From UBA4416 sp964541155 (GTDB lineage Bacteria > Bacteroidota > Bacteroidia > B-17B0 > Aurantibacillaceae): DNA of 64,000 nt. Within the stretch, counting starts at the first letter, position 1, and every line of letters begins with the position of its first letter. The stretch spans positions 186,001 to 250,000 of the forward strand of contig CAZIPC010000003.1 of NCBI GenBank assembly GCA_964541155.1, written 5' to 3'. The position numbers were made by a program, and so were the translations under genes. Shown here piece by piece: positions 1-8,280 of this stretch. The notes under the pieces were generated by a model. It had not been told where the DNA came from. It saw nothing but the letters and a program-made list of their open reading frames with translations, and did not search any database.

Positions 1-540
1 AATGGAACGGTTACAACACTAGGTTCAGGAACTGGTACTTTAATAATTCCGGGCGGAGCTTCATTTACAAATATTCTTCAAGTAAAATCTAAACAGGTGA
101 TTAATGTAAATTTATTATTTGGGTTTGTAACGGCTACGTTAACAGTTGTAAATTACGATTACTACCATTCTTCACAAAAATTCCCTTTATTAACAGTAAG
201 TTATACAGATGCTCAAGGGGCTTTTGCTAATACATCTGCTTCTATAGATGTTAACACAAATGTTATTACTGGAATTAATGATGTTAATTTTGATGCAACA
301 TTTGCTATTTACCCTAATCCAGCTAAAGACGCAGTTTCTATTAAATTACAAAATTCAAAAAACGAAAATTGTAAAGTAGAAATTATTAATTGCTTAGGCG
401 AAGTTTCAGAAATATATAATTTTGGAAATTCTACAGATATTGTTAATTCTATATCTATTGAAAAATTAACGCCTGGTATTTATTATGTAAAAACAACGTT
501 AGGTAAAAAAACATCAATAAGAAAATTAATTAAAGACTAA
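1..540 (+). CDS. C-terminal part of a secreted protein with T9SS type A sorting domain (5' truncated)
   Basis: The reading frame is open from the first base of the window, so the true start lies upstream. The visible part begins with a Gly/Thr-rich beta-type segment and ends in a roughly 75-residue type A sorting domain: a YPNP motif followed by alternating strands, a PGIYYVK motif and a basic tail. Such domains direct cargo through the type IX secretion system and are removed at the cell surface. Nothing in the visible part tells what the passenger domain does. A strong hairpin terminator follows directly after the stop codon. Confidence 0.85.
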   Translation, partial: NGTVTTLGSGTGTLIIPGGASFTNILQVKSKQVINVNLLFGFVTATLTVVNYDYYHSSQKFPLLTVSYTDAQGAFANTSASIDVNTNVITGINDVNFDATFAIYPNPAKDAVSIKLQNSKNENCKVEIINCLGEVSEIYNFGNSTDIVNSISIEKLTPGIYYVKTTLGKKTSIRKLIKD

Positions 541-550
541 TTCTCACAAT

Positions 551-587
551 AAAAAAAGAGTCGCTATTTATAGCGACTCTTTTTTTA
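551..587. terminator. bidirectional intrinsic terminator
   Basis: A perfect 10-bp stem (AGAGTCGCTA/TAGCGACTCT) with a TTTA loop has an A-run on its left and a T-run on its right, so it can terminate transcription from both sides. It lies between two convergent genes, the T9SS cargo gene and the PurF-like gene. Confidence 0.9.
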
Positions 588-597
588 TTGTATAATA

Positions 598-2499
598 TTA
601 ATAAGCCCTTTCATTTTTGCCTTCCATAAAATTTATGAATGCTTTATTAGCAACTTTATTTCCTCCAGGAGTAGGATAGTTTCCTGTAAAGTACCAATCA
701 CCTAAGTTTTGAGGACAAGATTGATGCAGCCCCTCTATAGTTTGATAAATAATTTGTAAATCTGCTTTTAAATCTGATGGACGAAGTAAATCGCCTATTT
801 TTTGAGAAATTTCTTCATTAGAAAATGCTTTGTAAATTTCTTTAACAACATTTACTTGTTCTTCTTTTGGTTTTAGCAATTCGGCTTTAGCTTTTTCGTA
901 TAAATTATCTAAAATAGATTGTTTTCCTGTTTCTTTAATAAGAGAAATGGCAGCATCAAAGGCAATAAATTTACTTAAAATAGCCATATCAATACCATAA
1001 CAATCAGGATAACGTATTTGAGGAGCTGAGGAAACAATGATTATTTTTTTAGGATGAAGCCTATCTAATATTTTTAAAATACTTTGTTTTAAAGTTGTTC
1101 CTCTAACAATACTATCGTCTAAAACAACTAATGTATCTATATCTTTCTTTACTGTTTCGTAAGTAATATCATATACTAAATTTACAAGGTTATCTCTACT
1201 TTCATCATCAGTAATAAAAGTTCGTTGTTTGGCATCTTTTAGTACTACTTTATGAATACGAGGATGTTTAGCTAATATTTTATTTAAAGATTCTTCAGAT
1301 ATAGAGGAGCCTAAGTTTAAAATTTCATCCTTTTTCTGTAAATTAATATGTTCATCTATTCCTTCTACTAATCCTCCAAAGGCTACTTCTGCAGTGTTAG
1401 GGATATAACTAAATACGGTGTTTTCTAAATCGTAATTAATTGCTTTTAGTACTTGGGGCACTAAAAAACGACCTAATTTTTGACGTTCTTTATAAATATC
1501 GGCATCATTTCCTCTGCTGAAGTAAATTCGTTCAAACGAACAAGCTTTTCTTTCAAGCGGTTCGATAATTTGTTGTTCTGAAAAAGTGCCGTCTTTTTTA
1601 ATAATAGCAGCATATCCTGGATGTAATTCTTTAACAGAATTTATATCCACATTAAATACTGTTTGTATTACCGGACGCTCACTGGCTACAACTAGTACTT
1701 CAACATCTTTATATAAATAGGCAGGTCGTATTCCGTTAGGATCTCTTAAAACAAAAGCGTCTCCGTGCCCCATCATTCCAGCCATTACATATCCACCATC
1801 CCAACGCTTACTACTTTCTACTAATATAGATACTACATCTATGTTTTTTTGAATTTCTTTGGAAATTTCAAAATTATTAAGTCCTTTTTCTTTAAATATT
1901 TTAAATAATCTGTCATTTTCTTTATCTAAAAAATGACCTATTTTTTCCATTACAGTAACTGTATCTGCTTTTACAGTTGGATGTTGCCCTAGTTCAACTA
2001 AATGCCCAAGTAATTCATCAACGTTTGTTAGATTAAAATTCCCTGCTACCAGTAAATTTCTAGCCATCCAATTATTTTGTCTTCTAAATGGATGGCAACT
2101 TTGTATGTTATTTCCTCCATAGGTGCCGTAACGTAGATGTCCTAAAATTAATTCTCCCATAAAAGGGATGTTTTTCTTTTGCCATTCTACATCGTTATAT
2201 GCTTCTGGATTTTTTAATTTAGCATCAATGTATAAATCGTTAATTTGAGAAAATATATCTTGAGTTGCTTTTGGTTCAATGGACCTCAATCTGTCGATAT
2301 ATGGCGTGCCAGGTTCAATATCAAGCTTTATAGTTGCTACACCTGCGCCATCTTGCCCACGATTAATCATTTTATCCATTAGTTGATACATCTTGTGAAG
2401 GCCGTATCTGCTACTACCATACTTTTCTTTGTAAAAACTTAAAGGCTTTAATAATCTAATTAAAGCAACGCCGCATTCATGTTGTATATTATCACTCAT
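598..2499 (-). CDS. purF: amidophosphoribosyltransferase-like class II glutamine amidotransferase (PurF family)
   Basis: Predicted to transfer ammonia from glutamine to PRPP, the first step of purine synthesis. I chose the ATG at 2499, which gives a short leader before ECGVA, as in PurF enzymes whose propeptide is cleaved to expose the catalytic cysteine (here Cys9). Upstream in-frame ATGs at 2523 would add only eight residues. NRGQDGAG and GHLRYGTYGG belong to the glutaminase domain. VVLDDSIVRGTT near residue 460 is the PRPP-binding loop of the phosphoribosyltransferase domain. At 633 residues it is longer than the usual 470-510, with extra sequence between the domains. Long homologues of this kind occur in Bacteroidota, and some genomes also have a shorter PurF, so this copy may not be the only one. 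It stands alone and converges on the terminator at 551-587. Confidence 0.8.
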   Translation of the reverse strand: MSDNIQHECGVALIRLLKPLSFYKEKYGSSRYGLHKMYQLMDKMINRGQDGAGVATIKLDIEPGTPYIDRLRSIEPKATQDIFSQINDLYIDAKLKNPEAYNDVEWQKKNIPFMGELILGHLRYGTYGGNNIQSCHPFRRQNNWMARNLLVAGNFNLTNVDELLGHLVELGQHPTVKADTVTVMEKIGHFLDKENDRLFKIFKEKGLNNFEISKEIQKNIDVVSILVESSKRWDGGYVMAGMMGHGDAFVLRDPNGIRPAYLYKDVEVLVVASERPVIQTVFNVDINSVKELHPGYAAIIKKDGTFSEQQIIEPLERKACSFERIYFSRGNDADIYKERQKLGRFLVPQVLKAINYDLENTVFSYIPNTAEVAFGGLVEGIDEHINLQKKDEILNLGSSISEESLNKILAKHPRIHKVVLKDAKQRTFITDDESRDNLVNLVYDITYETVKKDIDTLVVLDDSIVRGTTLKQSILKILDRLHPKKIIIVSSAPQIRYPDCYGIDMAILSKFIAFDAAISLIKETGKQSILDNLYEKAKAELLKPKEEQVNVVKEIYKAFSNEEISQKIGDLLRPSDLKADLQIIYQTIEGLHQSCPQNLGDWYFTGNYPTPGGNKVANKAFINFMEGKNERAY

Positions 2500-2624
2500 A
2501 ATTTCAAAGCATAAATTTACCATTTACTTTGGAGTTAAAAAAGTTTGATTAAAAGAAACCCAAAATGTTAATTCTATAGAGATTTTGTTGAAAAAAGTTT
2601 ACAGTAATAATTACATTCAAGTAT

Positions 2625-2632
2625 TATATTTG
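2625..2632 (+). promoter_or_regulatory. TAnnTTTG-type -7 box directly before the MerR gene
   Basis: TATATTTG matches the Bacteroidota -7 consensus TAnnTTTG exactly. Its last base is five bases before the A of the start codon at 2637, which would put transcription start at or next to the start codon. No convincing TTTG -33 element lies at 19-21 bp spacing. Confidence 0.5.
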
Positions 2633-2636
2633 GTTA

Positions 2637-2975
2637 ATGGCATTATTAGAAAAAGAAACCGAAAAATTATTTTATTCTATTGGCGAAGTAGCCGATATGT
2701 TTGATGTAAATACATCTTTAATACGTTTTTGGGAAAAAGAATTTGATGTTATTACGCCTTCAAAAAATAAAAAGGGAAATCGTCTTTTTACAAAAAAAGA
2801 TATCGAAAATTTTAAATTAATATTTCATTTTGTAAAAGAAAAAGGGTACACCTTGCAGGGTGCAAAAGATAAACTAAAAGGTGGCGTTAAAGAATCAGAA
2901 CAAGTTAAAGTTGAGGTAATTGATAAACTCAAGAACATTAAGCAACAGCTTTTAACTATTAAAAATACCCTTTAA
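2637..2975 (+). CDS. MerR family transcriptional regulator
   Basis: A 112-residue protein with an N-terminal winged helix of MerR type: YSIGEVADMF is the recognition helix-turn-helix, followed by SLIRFWEKEF and a GNRLFTKKDI wing. The rest is a short helical tail with no obvious metal-binding cysteines or ligand domain, so it is a minimal MerR protein and its inducer cannot be predicted. Very similar short MerR proteins are common in Bacteroidota next to M16 peptidase genes, and here an M16-family gene follows after 69 bp. Start at the ATG just downstream of a TATATTTG box. Confidence 0.85.
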   Translation: MALLEKETEKLFYSIGEVADMFDVNTSLIRFWEKEFDVITPSKNKKGNRLFTKKDIENFKLIFHFVKEKGYTLQGAKDKLKGGVKESEQVKVEVIDKLKNIKQQLLTIKNTL

Positions 2976-3044
2976 TTTTCTTCAAAATACCTTATTAATT
3001 GGTATTATTTCTTTTAATTCATCTAATTTCTGTAAATTTAAACC

Positions 3045-4328
3045 ATGGCATTAGATAGAAAGTTAGCACCCGAATTTAAAACCATTGATAAAATTAATAT
3101 TCAACAGGCTGTTGAATATGTTTTAGATAATGGCATTAAAGTTTATACTATTGATTGTGGATCACAAGAATTAACTAAGATTGAATTTATTTTTAAGGCC
3201 GGTATGTATTATCAATCTCAACCATTGTTAGCATCAGCTGCTAATAATTTGTTAGAAACTGGCACTAAAAATTACACAGCAAATCAGTTATCAGATAACA
3301 TAGATTTTTTTGGATCTTTTTTCGAATGTGCTGTAGATCAGGATTACTCTACTTTAGCTTTATTTAGTTTAAATAAGTATTTAGATAAAAGTTTACATTT
3401 TGTAGAGGATATTATTAAAAATCCCATCTTTCCAAAGGACGAATTTGAAATATATTTATCTAATAAAAAACAAAAGCATTTAGTTAATTCAGAAAAGGTA
3501 AATGTATTAGCTCGAAGACGTTTTACAGAATTGTTATTTGGAGAAAAACATCCATATGGTATTACTGTTAAAGATAATGATTTTGATAAATTAAGTTTAG
3601 ATAAAATCATTGAATTTTACAAAACGTATTATCATTCCGGTAATTGCACAATTATTGCTTCAGGTAAGTTGCCCAAAGATTTAATAAATGTATTAAATCA
3701 ATTTTTTGGAAAAGAACCATGGGGTTATGTTCAACCGTTACCTTCTCAAAAAGTTGAGATTGCAACTAGTACAAAACAAAAACATTTTATAGAAAAACCA
3801 GACGCTATTCAATCTGCAATTAGAGTAGGTAGAAAAATGTTTAACAAAACAAATCCAGATTATTTTAAATTTCAAGTTTTAAATACCATTTTAGGAGGTT
3901 ATTTTGGTTCGCGTTTAATGGCTAATATAAGAGAAGATAAAGGATATACGTACGGTATAGGAAGTGCCTTGGCATCATTAGTGAATGGTGGTTTTTTTTA
4001 CATTTCTACTGAAGTTGGGGCAGAGGTAACCAACAGTACGTTAGATGAAATTTATAAAGAAATACAATTATTGAGAGAAGAATTAGTTGATGAAGAAGAA
4101 TTAGAAATAGTTCGTAATTATATTTTAGGTCAGTTTTTAAGGAGTGTTGATGGTCCCTATGCTTTGGCTGATAAGTTTAAAGCAATTTGGGAATTTGGAT
4201 TAAGTTATGATTACTTTGAAAAGTATTTTGAAGCAGTGAAAACAATTACTCCATTAGAAATAAAACAACTAGCAAATATGTATTTGCAAGAAAAAGATTT
4301 AATAGAATTAGTAGTAGGAAAAAAATAA
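3045..4328 (+). CDS. M16 (pitrilysin/insulinase) family protein lacking the zinc-binding motif
   Basis: The 427-residue length, the two-lobed M16 layout and motifs such as HPYG followed by YKTYYHSGNCTIIASG, and later NTILGGYFGSRLMANIREDKGYTYGIG, identify the M16B fold. The inverted zinc motif HxxEH, expected about 50-60 residues in, is replaced by ASAANNLLETGT, so the protein should not be catalytic by itself. In Bacteroidota such inactive subunits usually pair with an active M16 subunit encoded next door; no active partner is in this window. It probably shares a transcription unit with the glycosyltransferase that starts four bases downstream. Confidence 0.85.
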   Translation: MALDRKLAPEFKTIDKINIQQAVEYVLDNGIKVYTIDCGSQELTKIEFIFKAGMYYQSQPLLASAANNLLETGTKNYTANQLSDNIDFFGSFFECAVDQDYSTLALFSLNKYLDKSLHFVEDIIKNPIFPKDEFEIYLSNKKQKHLVNSEKVNVLARRRFTELLFGEKHPYGITVKDNDFDKLSLDKIIEFYKTYYHSGNCTIIASGKLPKDLINVLNQFFGKEPWGYVQPLPSQKVEIATSTKQKHFIEKPDAIQSAIRVGRKMFNKTNPDYFKFQVLNTILGGYFGSRLMANIREDKGYTYGIGSALASLVNGGFFYISTEVGAEVTNSTLDEIYKEIQLLREELVDEEELEIVRNYILGQFLRSVDGPYALADKFKAIWEFGLSYDYFEKYFEAVKTITPLEIKQLANMYLQEKDLIELVVGKK

Positions 4329-4332
4329 AAGT

Positions 4333-5463
4333 GTGGCAAAGGTATTTATTATAGGTCCAGCATATCCATTAAGAGGCGGTTTAGCCACGTTTGACGAACT
4401 GTTTTGTGAAGCTTTTAATAAACAAGGTCACACATGTGAAATTATATCTTATAGTTTACAATATCCCAATTTTTTATTTCCAGGAAGCACGCAATTTGAT
4501 ACAAGTGGTAATGCTCCAAAGCATATTAAAATTCATACTTTAATTAATTCAATCAATCCAATATCATGGATTAAAACTGCACGATTTATAAAAAAACAAA
4601 AACCAGACTTTATTGTATTTCGTTTTTGGATTCCTTTTATGGGACCAGCATTAGGAACTATAGCAAGAATGGTTCGTAAAAGCGGGATAAAAGTGTTGGC
4701 AATTACAGATAATGTAATTCCTCATGAAAAAAGAGCTGGAGATGCAACATTAGCTAAATATTTCATAAATGGTTGTGATGGCTTTATAACCATGAGTAAA
4801 GCCGTGATGAAAGATTTAGAAAAATTTACCAATACATCATATAAAAAATATTTATTGCATCCATTATATACTTCTTTTGGAGAAAAATTAAATAAATTAA
4901 ATGCAAGAATGGCTTTAGGCTTACCAAAGGATAAACAAGTTATATTATTTTTTGGATTGATAAGAAAGTATAAGGGCTTAGATATGTTGTTAGATGCGAT
5001 GAATGAATTAAAATTTAATTCAAATATTGTGTTAGTTGTAGCTGGAGAATTTTATGATGACAAAAAGCCTTATTTAGATTTGATAGATAACTATCAAATA
5101 CAAAATCAAGTTATATTGCATGATAAGTTTATAGCTAATGAAGATGTTAAATTGTATTTTTCATCTGCAGATATAGTTGCCTTACCATACAGAAGTGCTA
5201 CACAAAGTGGTGTAACGCAAGTTTCATTTCATTTTGAAGTACCTACATTAGTTACAAATGTGGGAGGATTAGGAGAAATTATTCCTGATAAAGTGGCTGG
5301 ATATGTTGTAGATTCAAATGGAAAAGCAATTGCAGAAGCAATAAAAGATTATTTTGAAAATAACAGAATGCATACTTTTACAGAAGGGATGATTAAAGAA
5401 AAACAAAAATACGATTGGAAAATTTTTGTTGATGAAGTATTTAATTTATTTAAAAAATTATAA
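4333..5463 (+). CDS. family GT4-like glycosyltransferase
   Basis: Begins with GTG (MAKVFIIGPAYPLRGGLATF), four bases after the M16 stop. The N-terminal GxxxPxRGG nucleotide-fold start, the central LFFGLIRKYKGLDMLLDA motif and the C-terminal ALPYRSATQSGVTQ and PTLVTNVGGLGE segments are typical of GT-B retaining transferases of family 4. No signal peptide or clear membrane helix is visible, so it is probably peripheral on the inner membrane face. Its sugar donor and acceptor are unknown. It overlaps the GHMP kinase by one base (TAATG), so the two are translationally coupled and probably act in one glycan pathway. Confidence 0.85.
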   Translation: MAKVFIIGPAYPLRGGLATFDELFCEAFNKQGHTCEIISYSLQYPNFLFPGSTQFDTSGNAPKHIKIHTLINSINPISWIKTARFIKKQKPDFIVFRFWIPFMGPALGTIARMVRKSGIKVLAITDNVIPHEKRAGDATLAKYFINGCDGFITMSKAVMKDLEKFTNTSYKKYLLHPLYTSFGEKLNKLNARMALGLPKDKQVILFFGLIRKYKGLDMLLDAMNELKFNSNIVLVVAGEFYDDKKPYLDLIDNYQIQNQVILHDKFIANEDVKLYFSSADIVALPYRSATQSGVTQVSFHFEVPTLVTNVGGLGEIIPDKVAGYVVDSNGKAIAEAIKDYFENNRMHTFTEGMIKEKQKYDWKIFVDEVFNLFKKL

Positions 5464-6488
5464 TGATTATTAGAAGTAAAGCACCTTTAAGAATTGGATT
5501 GGCGGGTGGAGGTACAGATGTTTCTCCTTACAGCGATATATTTGGTGGAGCTATTTTAAACGCAACTATCGATTTATATGCGTATGCTAGCTTAGAACCA
5601 CTAAATAACAATAAAATAGAATTTTGCATTGATGGAACTGATAAAAGTTTGATAGTTGAATCTAATAAAGAATTACAATTAATAGAAGGATTTGAATTAT
5701 TTATTGGCGTATATAATCGTTTAGTTAAACAATTTAATTTAACCCCTTTATCATTTCGTTTAACGTCTTATATCGAAGCGCCTCAAGGTTCTGGCCTAGG
5801 AACTTCTTCAACAATTGTTGTGTCGTTAATTGGAGCCTTTGTTGAATGGTTAAAATTACCATTGGGAAAATATGATATAGCCCGTTTAGCTTATGAAATA
5901 GAACGAATTGATTTAGGAATGAGTGGTGGAAAGCAAGATCAATATGCCGCCACATTTGGCGGAATTAATTTTATGGAGTTTTTATCTAATGATAAAGTAA
6001 TTGTAAATCCATTACAATTAAAAGATGAAGTGCTTTATGAATTAGAATTTAACTTACTGTTATATTTTACAGCTACTCAACGATTATCTGCCACTATTAT
6101 TAATGAGCAAGTTAAAAATGTAAAAGAAAATAATTTAAAATCTGTTGATGCTATGCATCATTTAAAAGAACAGGCACAACAAATGAAAGACAGTTTATTG
6201 CGCGGTGATTTAAACAAGATTGGTGAGATTTTACATTTTGGTTGGACAAATAAAAAACAAATTGCTCATTCCATTAGCAATGATTTAATTGATACTGTTT
6301 ACACAACTGCCATTAATACAGGTGCTACAGGTGGTAAAATATCTGGTGCTGGTGGTGGCGGTTTTATGTTTTTTTATTGTCCAGGAGTAACTAAGGTTAA
6401 AGTAGCTCTTGCTATTGAAGGACTGGGTGGTAGAGTACAATCATTTAAATTCACACAACAGGGTTTAACAACTTGGACAAGTTTATAA
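5463..6488 (+). CDS. GHMP family sugar kinase (heptose-7-phosphate kinase-like)
   Basis: 341 residues with all GHMP signatures: an N-terminal APLRIGLAGGGTDVSPY strand-turn, the ATP loop EAPQGSGLGTSSTIVV near residue 100, and the C-terminal GATGGKISGAGGGGFMFFYC motif. The GGGTD start and overall form resemble HddA-type D-glycero-D-manno-heptose 7-phosphate kinases and related fucokinase-like enzymes. Heptose or another surface sugar is therefore the likely substrate, but this is inferred. It is coupled to the glycosyltransferase upstream, which supports a role in making an activated sugar for a surface polysaccharide. Confidence 0.85.
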   Translation: MIIRSKAPLRIGLAGGGTDVSPYSDIFGGAILNATIDLYAYASLEPLNNNKIEFCIDGTDKSLIVESNKELQLIEGFELFIGVYNRLVKQFNLTPLSFRLTSYIEAPQGSGLGTSSTIVVSLIGAFVEWLKLPLGKYDIARLAYEIERIDLGMSGGKQDQYAATFGGINFMEFLSNDKVIVNPLQLKDEVLYELEFNLLLYFTATQRLSATIINEQVKNVKENNLKSVDAMHHLKEQAQQMKDSLLRGDLNKIGEILHFGWTNKKQIAHSISNDLIDTVYTTAINTGATGGKISGAGGGGFMFFYCPGVTKVKVALAIEGLGGRVQSFKFTQQGLTTWTSL

Positions 6489-6490
6489 AA

Positions 6491-6522
6491 TAAGCTCTAT
6501 CAGAATATTCTGACAGAGCTTA
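6491..6522. terminator. long inverted repeat between convergent genes
   Basis: TAAGCTCT-A-TCAGAA-TA-TTCTGA-C-AGAGCTTA is a 32-base near-perfect palindrome with a single internal mismatch. It lies between the GHMP kinase gene (+) and the membrane-protein gene (-). On the minus strand it is followed by a T-rich stretch; on the plus strand T residues come only about ten bases later. It may terminate both transcripts. Confidence 0.6.
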
Positions 6523-6557
6523 AGCTATGCTATTTTTAATTCAAATTTATTTCGAGT

Positions 6558-7718
6558 TTAGTTTGTAAATGAAATCATTTCGTTTTGAAGAACAATCAGT
6601 TGTATCTGCGTTAATTGATTAAGAACTTCTATATTGCTACCATTATAGTATTTATAAGATACATCAAATTCATCTTTATTTGAATTGATAACTATTATTT
6701 TATCTAAGGTTTTTGTTTTTGATTTATTCTTATATTTCTTAATTAGATTATTTAAGATTTTAATTTCATCATGTTTAAATTCATCAAAATTTCCAAGACC
6801 AATCGTTAAATTTTTAGCTTTAAAATCGTCTGAAATTTTAGAAACTCCTGTTTCTGCTATCACAATAGAACTTTTTATCTGGTCACATATATCAACAATT
6901 TGATTAGTTAGGTGTAGCATTTCATTTTTTGATGAATCATTCTTACATAAATTAGCACACAGTTTTTTTTCAGTTGCTACAATTTGTTCGTTTAGTAAAT
7001 AAACAGTTGTGTTTTTAATCCGAATGATTTCCATACCTTTTGGAGATATTACCAAAGTTAGCCACAAACCACATACCATTATCATCACAATAGAAATAGC
7101 AATTGTATTAATTTTATTTTCGGGATTTTTGATGCCAGTAATGAAAAAAATTGGAAGTAAAACTAATCCTATTAAAATAATTGAAGAATATCCCAAATAC
7201 ATTACTCCTGGCCAATGCATAACCTTAAATAAAACAGATAAACTCAGTAATATACCTGCTAAAATTCCTAATCCAAGTAGGATTTTATCTTTGATTTGAT
7301 GCTTGTCTTTTGATTTTAAAATAAATAAAAGTGGTAAGAATATTAAACTAGATAAACCTATGCCTAGTGTTATTAAAACTGAGGCTCCAGGCCAATGCAT
7401 GAATTTGAATAAAATACCGAAAATCATTGCAGCAGCAGAAAATAATCCGCTTGTTATCATTATTTTTTTCATCGTATAATAGTTTTTATAAGTTAGTAAT
7501 AGGAGAGTTTCTTCTTCGATTTCCCATAAAGCATCTTTGTAAAATGATTCAATGGTTTTCTTATAGAAGCTCTCGAAGTCTCCGTTTTCTTCGAGATTAT
7601 TTTCAATGATACAACAAACATGATCTAATAGGTTTTGCTGCAGGCTTTCCATCTCAACGCCACGTGCACTAATGTCGTTAAGAATATAGTCTATTTGTTG
7701 CTCATTGATTTGATACAT
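6558..7718 (-). CDS. multi-span membrane protein with paired MHWPG motifs, partner of a PadR regulator
   Basis: 386 residues. The N-terminal ~75 residues are a charged helical domain (ISARGVEMESLQQNLLDHV) resembling the cytosolic HAAS-type domains found in membrane proteins co-encoded with PadR regulators. At least five hydrophobic segments follow, between about residues 82 and 225. Two of them end in almost identical motifs, FKFMHWPGAS at 105 and FKVMHWPGVM at 165, similar to the HWPG motif of gliding/T9SS protein GldL. The C-terminal ~160 residues are polar and helical. Its ATG lies two bases after the PadR stop, so the two form an operon. No enzymatic motif was seen, and its function is unknown. 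I infer a membrane sensor or effector controlled by the PadR protein. Confidence 0.65.
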   Translation of the reverse strand: MYQINEQQIDYILNDISARGVEMESLQQNLLDHVCCIIENNLEENGDFESFYKKTIESFYKDALWEIEEETLLLLTYKNYYTMKKIMITSGLFSAAAMIFGILFKFMHWPGASVLITLGIGLSSLIFLPLLFILKSKDKHQIKDKILLGLGILAGILLSLSVLFKVMHWPGVMYLGYSSIILIGLVLLPIFFITGIKNPENKINTIAISIVMIMVCGLWLTLVISPKGMEIIRIKNTTVYLLNEQIVATEKKLCANLCKNDSSKNEMLHLTNQIVDICDQIKSSIVIAETGVSKISDDFKAKNLTIGLGNFDEFKHDEIKILNNLIKKYKNKSKTKTLDKIIVINSNKDEFDVSYKYYNGSNIEVLNQLTQIQLIVLQNEMISFTN

Positions 7719-7720
7719 TG

Positions 7721-8062
7721 TTAGACAGTTTTTGGTTTAATGTCTAACAAAAATTTCATGGTTTCCATAAAGTCTGCTAACTCACTTACTTTTTCTTTAG
7801 TTTTATGTTTTCCACTAATGCTTAAGCTGTAGTATTTCCTTATTCGTTTCCCAATGTATTCAATTTCTGTTGTTACTAATCCATCGCTCTCTAAAGCATG
7901 TAATGTAGGATATAAAGCTCCTTCTGTAATTTGAATTTTATCCGAGGTTAACTCTTTTACTTTTTGAGTAATCTCATAACCGTACATTTTTTTATTATCT
8001 GCTAATAGTTTTAAAACAATAGTTTTAAGCGTTCCTTTTATTAATTCTGATGAGTAAATCAT
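7721..8062 (-). CDS. PadR family transcriptional regulator
   Basis: 113 residues with the PadR winged helix: LKTIVLKLLADNKKMYGYEITQKV, then ITEGALYPTLHALESDGLV, then a YYSLSISGK wing. PadR proteins are dimeric repressors that often respond to membrane or antibiotic stress. It is the first gene of a two-gene unit with the MHWPG membrane protein. An inverted repeat over its own -7 box (8091-8113) suggests autorepression. Confidence 0.9.
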   Translation of the reverse strand: MIYSSELIKGTLKTIVLKLLADNKKMYGYEITQKVKELTSDKIQITEGALYPTLHALESDGLVTTEIEYIGKRIRKYYSLSISGKHKTKEKVSELADFMETMKFLLDIKPKTV

Positions 8063-8086
8063 GATATGATAATTATATACTTAAGA

Positions 8087-8113
8087 CAAATATACATAAG
8101 AAACCAATGTATA
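8087..8113 (-). promoter_or_regulatory. PadR promoter with overlapping palindromic operator
   Basis: On the minus strand TATATTTG (8087-8094) is an exact -7 box with a leader of about 20 bases to the ATG. The perfect inverted repeat TATACAT-N9-ATGTATA (8091-8113) overlaps it, which resembles the ATGT/ACAT dyads bound by PadR repressors. Binding there would block RNA polymerase. No -33 TTTG element was found. Confidence 0.55.
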
Positions 8114-8280
8114 TAACTATTATGCTTAAAATATTTTTTAAAATATTGTAAACCAGGTAAATAAAAATATAAAAGAGTTTATCAGTATATATTAACGATG
8201 AATAAAATTCGCTTAAAAATTATTTAAATTTAAACGGTGTTACCATAAAATTAAATTAATTTATAATCCAGCATACGAAC

